A stretch of DNA of 64,000 bases from JAWXBT01 sp964523015 (GTDB taxonomy: Bacteria > Bdellovibrionota_C > UBA2361 > J135), in NCBI GenBank assembly GCA_964523015.1, contig CAZFXN010000002.1, forward strand, positions 1-64,000, in the 5' to 3' direction. Under the pieces are notes generated by a model that did no database searches, was not told where the DNA came from, and worked only from the letters and a program-made list of their open reading frames with translations. The translations under genes and the position numbers were made by a program. Position 1 is the first letter of the stretch. Each line of letters begins with the position of its first letter. Positions 35,382-43,564 of the stretch are shown piece after piece.

Positions 35382-36609
35382 CTTTTAGTGCTTTAAGAGG
35401 ATCGAGTCGTAAAACTTTAAACATAGGATATAGAGTTGAAAAAATGGCTGAAACTCCCACTGTAAAAGAGGGCCAAAAAAAACTTTTTAGACTAACTTCA
35501 GGAAAGATTCGCGAAGGCAAGTTCCATTTCTTTAAAACCTCCTCGGCTCCAGGAGCACTAAATCCTACTGACCCAAAATACTCTACGATCAAAGCTCCAA
35601 AGAGATTACCTATCAAAATTCCTATCAGAATTAAAAAGAGAGCCTCTAGAAAAAGTAACCCAGCCATAAATTTTGGTTTTAATCCTAACGATAAAATAAC
35701 CCCAAACTCATGGCCTCTCTCAAGAACACTCATAAGAAACGTATTCAGAATGCTAAAAGAAACTATTACAATAAGTGAGGTATAAAATAGCCATCCAGCA
35801 GACATGTCAAGATCGATAGATTGCTTAAGTCCTGGCAAAAGTTTTTGCCAATCAAGTACTGCCAACTTCTCCTCTCTTTGCTGACTCAAAATAATCTGAC
35901 TTATTGGGGTAAGCAGCTCCTGAGCAGTGTCAGCATCCTTAGATCTAACTACAATTGCGTGAGCTCCTCCATTCATTTCAAACAGCTCATCAAAATCTCT
36001 ATACGAAATTTCAACAGTGCTTCTATCAATCTCAGTAGAACCACTCTCAAATATTCCAATAACAGTTAGTACCGTAGCGACAAGGCTCCCATCCAAGCCT
36101 TGACTCATTAAAGTAAGCGGCTGACCTGTGCCTATTTTTAAATTTTTTGCTAAAACAGAACCAATGACCGCACCTAGGTATTGATTATTATCAAGATACA
36201 CACCATCTTTTATAAGACCAGGAATGTTAGAAACCTCACCTTCGCTCTCAGGCTCAACACCTAAGATTTGAACCCCATAACTTCTTGTTTCTGATGAAAC
36301 AAGACCAAAACCAACTCCACGCATTGAAAGACCTTCGATACTAGAGAGTTCTCTTATCTGTGCTTTAAGATTATTAGCACTAGTAATTACATTTCTTATC
36401 TCTGGATTGTCGTTATAGCCCTCTCCTTGTATCTGAATGTGTCCGTGTAGAATTCCAACACTAGCGCTAATAGCAGCATCATATGTTTTTAACTGGAGAC
36501 TAAAAAAAAACTCTAAAACCATGATGGAGAATCCAATAGCGCCAACGGTGAGGATCGTTCGTTTTGGATTACGCCATATATTTCTCCAACCGAGTTGAGG
36601 TAGAATCAT
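35371..36609 (-). CDS. FtsX/MacB-like ABC permease (paralogue)
   Basis: The 412-residue protein has the same layout as the downstream permease: GWRNIWRNPKRTILTVGAI, a periplasmic domain, then LERGHEFGVILSLGLKPKF and three helices. Its start overlaps the stop of the LolA-like gene by 4 bp (ATGA). Sequence divergence from its partner suggests a LolC/LolE-like division of work, inferred from arrangement only. Confidence 0.88.
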   Translation of the reverse strand: MILPQLGWRNIWRNPKRTILTVGAIGFSIMVLEFFFSLQLKTYDAAISASVGILHGHIQIQGEGYNDNPEIRNVITSANNLKAQIRELSSIEGLSMRGVGFGLVSSETRSYGVQILGVEPESEGEVSNIPGLIKDGVYLDNNQYLGAVIGSVLAKNLKIGTGQPLTLMSQGLDGSLVATVLTVIGIFESGSTEIDRSTVEISYRDFDELFEMNGGAHAIVVRSKDADTAQELLTPISQIILSQQREEKLAVLDWQKLLPGLKQSIDLDMSAGWLFYTSLIVIVSFSILNTFLMSVLERGHEFGVILSLGLKPKFMAGLLFLEALFLILIGILIGNLFGALIVEYFGSVGFSAPGAEEVLKKWNLPSRIFPEVSLKSFFWPSFTVGVSAIFSTLYPMFKVLRLDPLKALKGEV

Positions 36610-37355
36610 CTTGGATTACTCAATGAACTTAATGTAAATTCAGTATCAGAGATCTCAATGTTAAACTTTATCGAATTGTGAACAATTTCTGTCCACTCAT
36701 CCTTCTCTTCTACTTTTGTGATTCGCATTACCTTTGGATAAAGTTTACCATCCATCTCAGTTATCTTTTTTGCCTCCAAAACCTTAATAAGCTTACCTGA
36801 CTGATCATAGAATTCATGTTTAAGAATAATTTTATCATCCCTAATTTCTAAAACTTCCTTACCCCAAACCACCGGGGCAAACTCCTTTGGCGTTGATTCA
36901 ATAATAAAAATTCTGTGTCCATCGTTTTCTTTTTCAGATACCAGTTTATGAATATATTGATCTATAATATCATCGGATTTAGTAAGATCTCTATAAGAGA
37001 AATCTGACCCCATCCAACTCTGTGCTTTCATACTTGCAGGAATTTTTATCACCCGATTAATTTTCGGTGCAAAACTCCAGGTTTCATCCCCAATTGATAA
37101 GGTGGCACTTCCAGCATCTTTGGCTGGAGCAGTAAATCGAACAAGGGATCTCTCATTTCCCTCTGTCAGAGTGATGATTGAGAGTTTTCGTTCCCAATCT
37201 GGTCGATGGATCACCATATCGGCCTCAGCCTTGGAAGAATTGTCCCGCCAATAATTAACAGCCCCTTCTACTAGATCCTGAGGTGATTGAGCGCGACAAA
37301 CCGTTGTCATCATAATAAATGACAAGCTTAGGATGATGGGAAGCAATTTAGACAT
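36606..37355 (-). CDS. LolA-like outer-membrane lipoprotein-sorting family protein
   Basis: I place the start at 37355 (MSKLLPIILSLSF) because the signal peptide begins there. An in-frame ATG at 37391 would add 12 unlikely residues. The mature protein, from about AQSPQDLV, is a periplasmic LolA/LppX-type half-barrel of roughly 230 residues. Its WSFAPKINRVIKIP and SWMGSDFSYRDL segments are typical of the PF17131-type group. It should bind a hydrophobic cargo. It heads an operon with two FtsX permeases, an ATPase and an outer-membrane barrel, so it could ferry lipid or lipoprotein across the periplasm. Confidence 0.82.
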   Translation of the reverse strand: MSKLLPIILSLSFIMMTTVCRAQSPQDLVEGAVNYWRDNSSKAEADMVIHRPDWERKLSIITLTEGNERSLVRFTAPAKDAGSATLSIGDETWSFAPKINRVIKIPASMKAQSWMGSDFSYRDLTKSDDIIDQYIHKLVSEKENDGHRIFIIESTPKEFAPVVWGKEVLEIRDDKIILKHEFYDQSGKLIKVLEAKKITEMDGKLYPKVMRITKVEEKDEWTEIVHNSIKFNIEISDTEFTLSSLSNPR

Positions 37356-37542
37356 ATTAGTAGACTCGCATGGATTAGTTAAAAAATACAAAATGTAAGA
37401 TTGTATGGAGATTTATTATCGTCTTATACTGTTAATCTTATACTCAGCCATAGCCTGTTTTGCTATCCTTATTTTTTAAGGCAAGAACAAGACAGGGATT
37501 GACTTTGATCCGGATTTTTATAACTACAGCTATGCGAATGTT

Positions 37543-38070
37543 ATGAATGAACTAGTTAAATCTATAAAATCAAAAATTCGAACGGTACCTGACTTTCCAA
37601 AGCCAGGAATTCTCTTTTATGATATTTCTACTGTTTTAAACGATCCGTCTGGATTTAAAGACTGTATTGATGCAATGATTCAAAAGGTATCTGATCTGGA
37701 GTTTACAAAAGTTGGTGCAATTGATTCCCGTGGATTTATATTTGGTGCAGCCTTAGCCGATAGGCTTAACAAGGGTTTTGTGCCGATACGTAAAAAGGGG
37801 AAATTGGCGGGTAAAACTTTTAGTGCTTCTTATAAACTTGAGTATGGAGAAGCAACACTAGAAATCTCAGATATCGCTGCTGATAAGGGGGATAAATTTA
37901 TTATCATAGATGATCTTTTAGCTACTGGAGGGACAGCCCAGGCAGCCTGCAAATTAATAGAGCAACTTGATGCTAAAGTAGTAAAAGTCTTATTCCTTAT
38001 TGAGCTTTTAGCCTTAAAGGGACGAGAGAATCTTAAAGGCCATAACGTTGAATCTGTGTTACAATACTGA
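37543..38070 (+). CDS. apt: Adenine phosphoribosyltransferase
   Basis: Apt salvages adenine to AMP with PRPP. The PRPP motif IIDDLLATGGTAQAA lies at residues 120-134, and the opening IRTVPDFPKPGILFYDI (12-28) is the Apt signature. The 175-residue length is normal. It is followed within 3 bp by the Tat gene, forming a plus-strand unit. Confidence 0.96.
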   Translation: MNELVKSIKSKIRTVPDFPKPGILFYDISTVLNDPSGFKDCIDAMIQKVSDLEFTKVGAIDSRGFIFGAALADRLNKGFVPIRKKGKLAGKTFSASYKLEYGEATLEISDIAADKGDKFIIIDDLLATGGTAQAACKLIEQLDAKVVKVLFLIELLALKGRENLKGHNVESVLQY

Positions 38071-38073
38071 AAT

Positions 38074-38412
38074 ATGTTTGGAATCAGCCTACCCGAATTA
38101 GCCATTGTTTTTATAATTATCCTTGTATTTTTTGGGCCAGATAAGCTACCCGAAGCTGCCAAAAAGTTAGGAAAGCTAATGAGTGAGCTTAAACGAGGCT
38201 CTGATGCAGTAAGGAGAGAATTTTATAATTCTGTCTATGCTCCTGTTAATGAGATCAAAGCAGAAGTGCGGCGTGAGCTTACCACCGCTCAAAATATGGC
38301 TAAAGAGATGGTCACTGCAAATGTGGTAGATGATCACGATGAGAAAGACTACAAATCAGCACCATGTCCGGAAGATTCAATGAAAAACTTGAAGGACCTA
38401 AAAGAGAGCTAA
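38074..38412 (+). CDS. Sec-independent translocase TatA/TatB-type protein
   Basis: The 112-residue protein has one N-terminal membrane helix, the hinge FFGPDKLPEAAKKLGKL (about 19-35) and an amphipathic helix, then a charged tail. Placement directly before tatC is typical. TatA and TatB cannot be separated confidently. The Pro at the hinge and the longer tail lean to TatB, though a single bifunctional protein is possible. Confidence 0.85.
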   Translation: MFGISLPELAIVFIIILVFFGPDKLPEAAKKLGKLMSELKRGSDAVRREFYNSVYAPVNEIKAEVRRELTTAQNMAKEMVTANVVDDHDEKDYKSAPCPEDSMKNLKDLKES

Positions 38413-38416
38413 GCGA

Positions 38417-39003
38417 ATGGAGACTGAACAGACTTCAACCAAAAGCTCGGCTGATGAGCAGCCACTAATGGAGCATATTCGTGAATTACGAATCCGGCTC
38501 ATCTATTCTTTAGTTGCGATTATAATAGGAGCTTGTTTTTCCTATACTTATGCTGAGAATATCTTTTACTTTTTATGCAAACCTTACTTTGAATCTTTTC
38601 CTGATAGTATACTGATCGGAACGGGCCCTGCTGACGCTTTTTTATTAAAACTAAAGATGGCTGTTGTGGCAGGTACCTTAGTCTCATCCCCAGTAATATT
38701 TTATCAGTTTTGGCTATTTATTGCCCCTGGGCTNNNNNNNNNNNNNNNNNNNNNNNNNNNNNNNNNNNNNNNNNNNNNNNNNNNNNNNNNNNNNNNNNNN
38801 NNNNNNNNNNNNNNNNNNNNNNNNNNNNNNNNNGGTATGCAATTGTAGTGATTTTTATCTTATCTGCTATTATGACCCCACCAGATGTACTGACTCAGTT
38901 TTTAATGGCTGGGCCACTCCTTATTCTTTATGGAATAAGCATCTTAGTAGTTCGATTTACAGAGAGACAGGCACGGAGACAGAAAAAAGAATCTCAAACA
39001 TAG
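38417..39003 (+). CDS. tatC: Sec-independent translocase TatC, interrupted by an assembly gap
   Basis: The N-terminal part (38417-38733, about 105 residues) begins with charged residues, then PLMEHIRELRIRLIYS and SSPVIFYQFWLFIAPGL, the TatC cytosolic cap and first helices. The C-terminal part (38834-39003) contains ILSAIMTPPDVLTQFLMAGP, the last helices. The two parts are in different frames across exactly 100 N. By comparison with E. coli TatC about 95 residues are missing, roughly 285 bp, so the N count is a placeholder. The real gene is probably intact. Confidence 0.9.
38734..38833. other. Scaffold gap of 100 N
   Basis: Exactly 100 N fall inside tatC. The number looks like the default for a gap of unknown length, since the frame does not close and the TatC alignment needs about 285 bp. 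Confidence 0.97.
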
Positions 39004-39027
39004 AATTTTTTCCCTATATATCCCCAT

Positions 39028-40062
39028 ATGACAGACACCTCCGCTTTTGGAAATGAAGCAACAAAGTATTTTTATGAATTAACGCCCGAACGCGTACTAT
39101 CTGCGGTAGAGGAGCTGGGCGTATCGTGCACTGGGCGAGTACTAACTTTAAATAGTATGGAGAATCGGGTTTATGAAGTTGAGATTGAGCTAGATGATCC
39201 TGATCCAAAAAACCCTAGTGAGAAATTTAGGATTGTAAAGTTTTATCGCCCTGGCAGATGGTCGAAAGAGCAGATCCTTGAAGAGCATGAATTTCTAGCA
39301 GATTTAAAAGAACATGAGATTCCTGTTGTGGCTCCACTATCATTTCCTGACAATAGCACTGTTAGAACATTGGCCGATCTAAATATAATCTTCTCTGTTT
39401 TTCCAAAAGTTGGCGGCAGAAACCCTGATGAGTTTACAGATGAGCAAACTCTGCAGATTGGCCGGCTTATGGGTAGGATGCATGCTGTTGGAAAAGCAAA
39501 AAAGGCTTCCAATCGAATAACTCTCTCCCCTCAAACGTATGGTCTAAATAATTTGGAGTTTCTTTTAAATTCAAATTTCATCCCTAATTCTATTATTAAG
39601 CCTTACCAGGACGTAGTTAAAGAGATCTGTGATCTCTCTACTCCACTCTTTGAATCGGCAACTAACCAGCGTGTGCATGGCGATTGTCATATGGGAAATT
39701 TATTATGGGGAAGGGAGGGTCCATTTTGGGTTGACTTTGACGATATGGTCACCGGACCTCAGATGCAGGATCTTTGGCTTATTGTGCCTGGGCGAGACAG
39801 CGAAGCAAAAGAGAAGTTTGAAATATTACTAGAAGGGTATGAACAGATGTGCCACTTCGATCGACGTACTCTAAAATTAAAAGAACCACTTCGTGCACTT
39901 CGCTTCATACATTTTAGTGCTTGGATCGGAAAGCGTTGGGAAGATCCCGCCTTTAAGAGAACATTTATCTCTTATGGAACAGATCCGTATTGGCAAGAGC
40001 AGTTAGGAGATCTAAAAGATCAACTTGAGTTAATCAAAGCTAGTAGCTACGGCGATACCTAA
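39028..40062 (+). CDS. srkA: Stress response serine/threonine protein kinase SrkA (YihE/RdoA)
   Basis: The 344-residue protein has the aminoglycoside-phosphotransferase-like kinase fold. HGDCHMGNLLW (about 211-221) is the catalytic loop and VDFDDMVTGPQMQDLW (about 228-243) carries the metal-binding Asp, as in SrkA. The opening YELTPERVLSAVEELG is also family-typical. SrkA counters stress-induced death in E. coli. It follows tatC on the same strand and its stop overlaps the stop of the convergent gene by 4 bp. Confidence 0.9.
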   Translation: MTDTSAFGNEATKYFYELTPERVLSAVEELGVSCTGRVLTLNSMENRVYEVEIELDDPDPKNPSEKFRIVKFYRPGRWSKEQILEEHEFLADLKEHEIPVVAPLSFPDNSTVRTLADLNIIFSVFPKVGGRNPDEFTDEQTLQIGRLMGRMHAVGKAKKASNRITLSPQTYGLNNLEFLLNSNFIPNSIIKPYQDVVKEICDLSTPLFESATNQRVHGDCHMGNLLWGREGPFWVDFDDMVTGPQMQDLWLIVPGRDSEAKEKFEILLEGYEQMCHFDRRTLKLKEPLRALRFIHFSAWIGKRWEDPAFKRTFISYGTDPYWQEQLGDLKDQLELIKASSYGDT

Positions 40063-40805
40063 TCTTCGAGATTACGGCCAATAATTAAATAATCAACCTC
40101 TCCAGTGATTAGAAAGGTATAAGTTCTGCTTTCTGCTAAGGAGATCAATCCAGAGAATAGGGACCTTTTATCAACAGTGCGGTTAATTTTAAGTTCAAAA
40201 TCTCCAGCGGGGACCTCGATATATGACGAGATCCCGCCACTTTGAGTCCCGTCAGTGATAACTACATCTCCTAATGTTGCACTGACTGCGGATGCACCTA
40301 TTAGGGCATGGGCAACTCTAAAAGCAGACATGCCATTTAAAATCTCCGGTCGATTATCTTCAACTAAGTTTGTGCTTAATCCAAATTTTTCTACGTTACC
40401 ATAAAGAAGTAATGTACGTCGGGAATCTTTTTCCACTGTTATTGGGAATGCTGAGATCTGATCTAATGAAGTAGCTCTAACTAATTTTAAAACCTGTTCT
40501 CCACTAGGGAGGCTCACAAAAAAAGAGCTCTCCGCAAAAAAGGAAGAGCCTAATTTATCCTCTTTCAAACTTGAATAAAGATCTACTGGGTTTGCATCAA
40601 TTGCACCGTGAAGGATCCTAATTGCAGTACCTTTTACATTCGAGGTAGGTTTATTTTTTGAGCTGCCTTTTTCACCGCTTCCGCCGCCGCCGCCGCCACC
40701 GCAGCTGATTAGAAAGCCAGATAAAAAGATAAAAAGTAAGAATAATGCGCAAGCAAAATATCTATTTTTTCTAGTAAGAAATCTCATTTTTACATCCATT
40801 TTCAT
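40059..40805 (-). CDS. DUF4397-domain lipoprotein
   Basis: The 248-residue protein has a lipoprotein signal (hydrophobic stretch and lipobox LISC with Cys35) followed by a Gly-rich linker of seven glycines. A DUF4397 domain starts at about residue 60 (AIRILHGAIDANPVDLYSS) and extends to the end. Such proteins are extracytoplasmic with no known activity. The GC triplet run behind the glycines is a likely slippage site. The gene is preceded by the 282-bp region holding a candidate sRNA on the other strand. Confidence 0.8.
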   Translation of the reverse strand: MKMDVKMRFLTRKNRYFACALFLLFIFLSGFLISCGGGGGGGSGEKGSSKNKPTSNVKGTAIRILHGAIDANPVDLYSSLKEDKLGSSFFAESSFFVSLPSGEQVLKLVRATSLDQISAFPITVEKDSRRTLLLYGNVEKFGLSTNLVEDNRPEILNGMSAFRVAHALIGASAVSATLGDVVITDGTQSGGISSYIEVPAGDFELKINRTVDKRSLFSGLISLAESRTYTFLITGEVDYLIIGRNLED

Positions 40806-40909
40806 GCCATTCTTATAACTGCTCAGAACAATTGAAGCTAGTGTATGATCTGCAACTAGGCAAAATTGACCGGTTCTATTGACACAACCAGCGTTTCGCC
40901 CGATTCTAA

Positions 40910-41062
40910 TAATACGGGAGATAATGTGTAGACGGGAACTAAGTTGTGCTCTCTCCCCTCCCCCTTACTTAGCTTCCCCACAACTTGGACGTATCTCGTT
41001 ACCATTGTGCTTGCCGCAAAAAGTATGGGGCGCCTATCCAGTGAGATAGGCGCCGTTTTTTT
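40910..41062 (+). ncRNA. Candidate small RNA with strong terminator
   Basis: No gene lies on the plus strand here, yet a textbook terminator ends the region. Upstream, TTGACA at about 40878 and TAATAAT at about 40905 are promoter-like but spaced at 22 bp, longer than ideal. In the predicted transcript GGGAACTAAG can pair with CTTAGCTTCCC (one bulge) and the adjacent AAGTTGTG can pair with CACAACTT. The order of the arms makes these either alternative structures or a pseudoknot. It lacks the hallmarks of 6S, SRP, tmRNA and RNase P RNA. It is antisense-convergent to the 3' end of ilvA. Confidence 0.45.
41029..41062 (+). terminator. Perfect Rho-independent terminator
   Basis: GGCGCCTATC (41029-41038) pairs perfectly with GATAGGCGCC (41045-41054) over a 6-base loop, followed by a T7 run (41056-41062). 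The T-run is on the plus strand, so it ends a plus-strand transcript rather than ilvA. Confidence 0.92.
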
Positions 41063-41087
41063 ATTTCTGTTATTTATTTCTTAGACA

Positions 41088-42290
41088 TCACTTTAATTCC
41101 ACTTTAATTCCAATATCTTCAAGTGATTTAATAACACTCTTGCCATGCTCTCGATCTCTAACTTCCAGTAAAAAACCAAGCTCAACAATTCCTGGAATAG
41201 ATGATGAGCGATCATGATACACATCTAAGACATTGGCCCCATTCGTCGCAATAATACCTGAGACTTGATGTAAAAGTCCGGGCCTATCGGCTACTGATAA
41301 TGAAACTCTAAGCCGTCTGCCTCTCTCTACTAGATCTCTCTGTATTATCGTTGATAGAAGATTAATATCAATGTTACCTCCAGAAACTACTAGGACAACC
41401 TTTTTATACTTTTCTGGTAACTGCTTAGCTAAAAGTGCTGCTAGTGGCGCAGCACCTGCACCCTCTACTAAAGATTTTTCTAACTCTAAAAACTTAACAA
41501 TCGCATTGGCTATATCTCCTTCAGAAACTGCCACTAAAGCATCAACCCTCTCCTTAATTATCTTACCTGTTATGTCCCCAATACGCTTAACTGCAATTCC
41601 ATCAGCAATAGTGACATCGCTAAGATTTGGCTTCTGGGCACTTTTTTGATTTTGATGAGTTACTGACCGCTCAGACTGAACACCTAATATAAATGTATCT
41701 TTCTTTTTTTCCTTAATTGCTGTAGCAATTCCCGAGATTAGACCACCACCTCCAATCGATACAACAACAGCATCAACATCACTAAGCTGCTCCAGTATCT
41801 CAAGTCCACAGGTACCTTGTCCGGCGATAACAAGCGGATCATTAAAAGGATGGACAAACCTTTGCCCTTCATCAGCACTGTACTTTAAAGCATACTCAAG
41901 TGCCTCATCAAAAACAGTTCCCTCTAAAATAACCTTAGCTCCTGCTTTTTCACATGCTTGAATCTTAACTAATGAAGCAAATGAGGGCATAACGATCGTG
42001 CAAGGAACTCCTAACTTATTTGCAAAGATACTTAACCCACGAGCGTGGTTTCCCATACTTGCTGCACAAACTCCTTGGGCTCTCTGCTCAGGAGATAAAT
42101 TTAAAAGAAAATTTAGAGCACCTCTCTCCTTAAAAGCACCAGATTTTTGCTTACTCTCCCATTTGCAATAAACCTCCCGTCCAGAAAGTTCACTAAGTGC
42201 AGGTGAAAAATATAACGGTGAAGGTGGTAAATATGAGCCTATTCTCCCCTTAGCTGCTTCAATATCAGCTAAACTAACAATCTCAACCAC
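41088..42290 (-). CDS. ilvA: Threonine dehydratase (threonine ammonia-lyase) with ACT-like domain
   Basis: This PLP enzyme deaminates threonine to 2-oxobutyrate for isoleucine synthesis. The Schiff-base lysine is in SGAFKERGALN (about 50-60), and the Gly-rich phosphate loop is VVSIGGGGLISG (about 176-187). The C-terminal ~75 residues (VSLSVADRPGLLHQVSGII) are a single ACT domain, as in the ~400-residue bacterial form. Biosynthetic and catabolic (TdcB-like) roles cannot be separated by sequence alone. The 3' end carries a tandem 11-bp duplication that includes the stop codon. Confidence 0.9.
   Translation of the reverse strand: MVEIVSLADIEAAKGRIGSYLPPSPLYFSPALSELSGREVYCKWESKQKSGAFKERGALNFLLNLSPEQRAQGVCAASMGNHARGLSIFANKLGVPCTIVMPSFASLVKIQACEKAGAKVILEGTVFDEALEYALKYSADEGQRFVHPFNDPLVIAGQGTCGLEILEQLSDVDAVVVSIGGGGLISGIATAIKEKKKDTFILGVQSERSVTHQNQKSAQKPNLSDVTIADGIAVKRIGDITGKIIKERVDALVAVSEGDIANAIVKFLELEKSLVEGAGAAPLAALLAKQLPEKYKKVVLVVSGGNIDINLLSTIIQRDLVERGRRLRVSLSVADRPGLLHQVSGIIATNGANVLDVYHDRSSSIPGIVELGFLLEVRDREHGKSVIKSLEDIGIKVELK
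41090..41111. repeat. 11-bp tandem duplication at the ilvA stop
   Basis: ACTTTAATTCC is repeated at 41090-41100 and 41101-41111. Because 11 is not a multiple of three, the duplication sets the protein end (KVELK then TGA). Confidence 0.9.
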
Positions 42291-42435
42291 TGGATATTCT
42301 CCCTAAAATTATATTAGTATAGTCACCTTGTTGATCGTAACTGAGCAACCCCCTACCTGAGTGGTATCAAACTAAATGGTATCAAAAAAGGGGCTTTGTA
42401 ATAAGTAGTATTGTAATAACCGTAAGTGACAAGTA

Positions 42436-43467
42436 ATGGTATATCGAGTTTTAGAAAAAAAAATCTCTATATCTGACGTAGCTGAGATAGCAAAAGCCCG
42501 CCTTGTCGGAAAGACAGATGGGGTCGTTTGTGGGATCTGCTCTAACAATGAACCTAGAGAGAATTGCCTTACCTTATTTACCGGATCTAGTAAGAAACAG
42601 CTAAGAGAAACTCTTTTTGGAACTAAAGTTACTGCCGTCTTAGTCAAAGAGGGAAACAGCTTTGACGACTTAAAAGATAGTGTGACCTTATTATATGTAG
42701 CTAATCCAATAGCAGCCTTAGTATCGATCCTTAGTCATTTTGTTCAATTTGCTGATTCAGATGGAGTAATAAACCAAACTGTGGAGATCCACAAAAGCGC
42801 AAAACTAGGTAAAAACATATCTATCGGTGCCTTCTCAGTGATAGGCGAAGGTGCTGAGATCGGCGATAATGTAGTAATCCATCCTCATGTTGTAATCTAT
42901 CCGTTTGCTAAAGTAGGTAGCAATTCAATCTTGCATTCTGGAGCTACAATTAGGGAATACTGCGAAATTGGAAAATTCTCTCTTATTCAAAATGGAGCAG
43001 TGATTGGTTCCGATGGTTTTGGATATTTCTTTGATGGCTCCATGCTAAGAGCAGTGCCACAAATCGGAACTACCAAACTTGCAGATTATGTAGATATTGG
43101 AGCAAATACCTGCATTGATCGAGCCACTCTAGGAACTACTTCAGTCGATATGGGGACAAAATTAGATAACCTTGTTCAAGTTGGGCACAACGTAAAGATA
43201 GGCAAGATGAGCATTCTATGCGGTCAAGTTGGTATTGCTGGTAGTGCAATCATAGGGAATGGGGTGACCCTAGGTGGGCAAGCAGGCGTTGGAGATAATG
43301 CTGTTATTCCGGATAAATGCCGTTTTGCAGGCCAATCATCTGTCTTTGGTAAGGTTACTGAAGCTATGGACTATGCCGGCTCTCCTGCTGTTCCCCTAAA
43401 GGATTGGAAAAGACAGATTGCAGCTCTTAGAAAGCTTCCTAGCCTCTTTTCTAAGTTAAAAAAATAA
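42436..43467 (+). CDS. lpxD: UDP-3-O-(3-hydroxyacyl)glucosamine N-acyltransferase
   Basis: LpxD adds the second acyl chain to UDP-glucosamine in lipid A synthesis. The 343-residue protein has the N-terminal uridine-binding domain (about 1-100) and a left-handed beta-helix of hexapeptide repeats (about 115-300). The catalytic His is in LDNLVQVGHNVKIG (about residue 249), and the C-terminal coil is present. It shows the cell makes LPS. It is a standalone gene here without lpxA or fabZ. Confidence 0.93.
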   Translation: MVYRVLEKKISISDVAEIAKARLVGKTDGVVCGICSNNEPRENCLTLFTGSSKKQLRETLFGTKVTAVLVKEGNSFDDLKDSVTLLYVANPIAALVSILSHFVQFADSDGVINQTVEIHKSAKLGKNISIGAFSVIGEGAEIGDNVVIHPHVVIYPFAKVGSNSILHSGATIREYCEIGKFSLIQNGAVIGSDGFGYFFDGSMLRAVPQIGTTKLADYVDIGANTCIDRATLGTTSVDMGTKLDNLVQVGHNVKIGKMSILCGQVGIAGSAIIGNGVTLGGQAGVGDNAVIPDKCRFAGQSSVFGKVTEAMDYAGSPAVPLKDWKRQIAALRKLPSLFSKLKK

Positions 43468-43564
43468 GAGAAATTACTTTAATCCACACTTTACATGTTG
43501 GCCATGTACAAATCTCAATCTATACTTAGCGGTAACTGGCTTTTGCTAGACTTTCTATTGAACT

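Noticed and set aside
40870..41062. 6S, SRP, tmRNA or RNase P RNA at the candidate sRNA
   Set aside because: None of the conserved sequences of those RNAs was found, so the region is left as an unnamed candidate.
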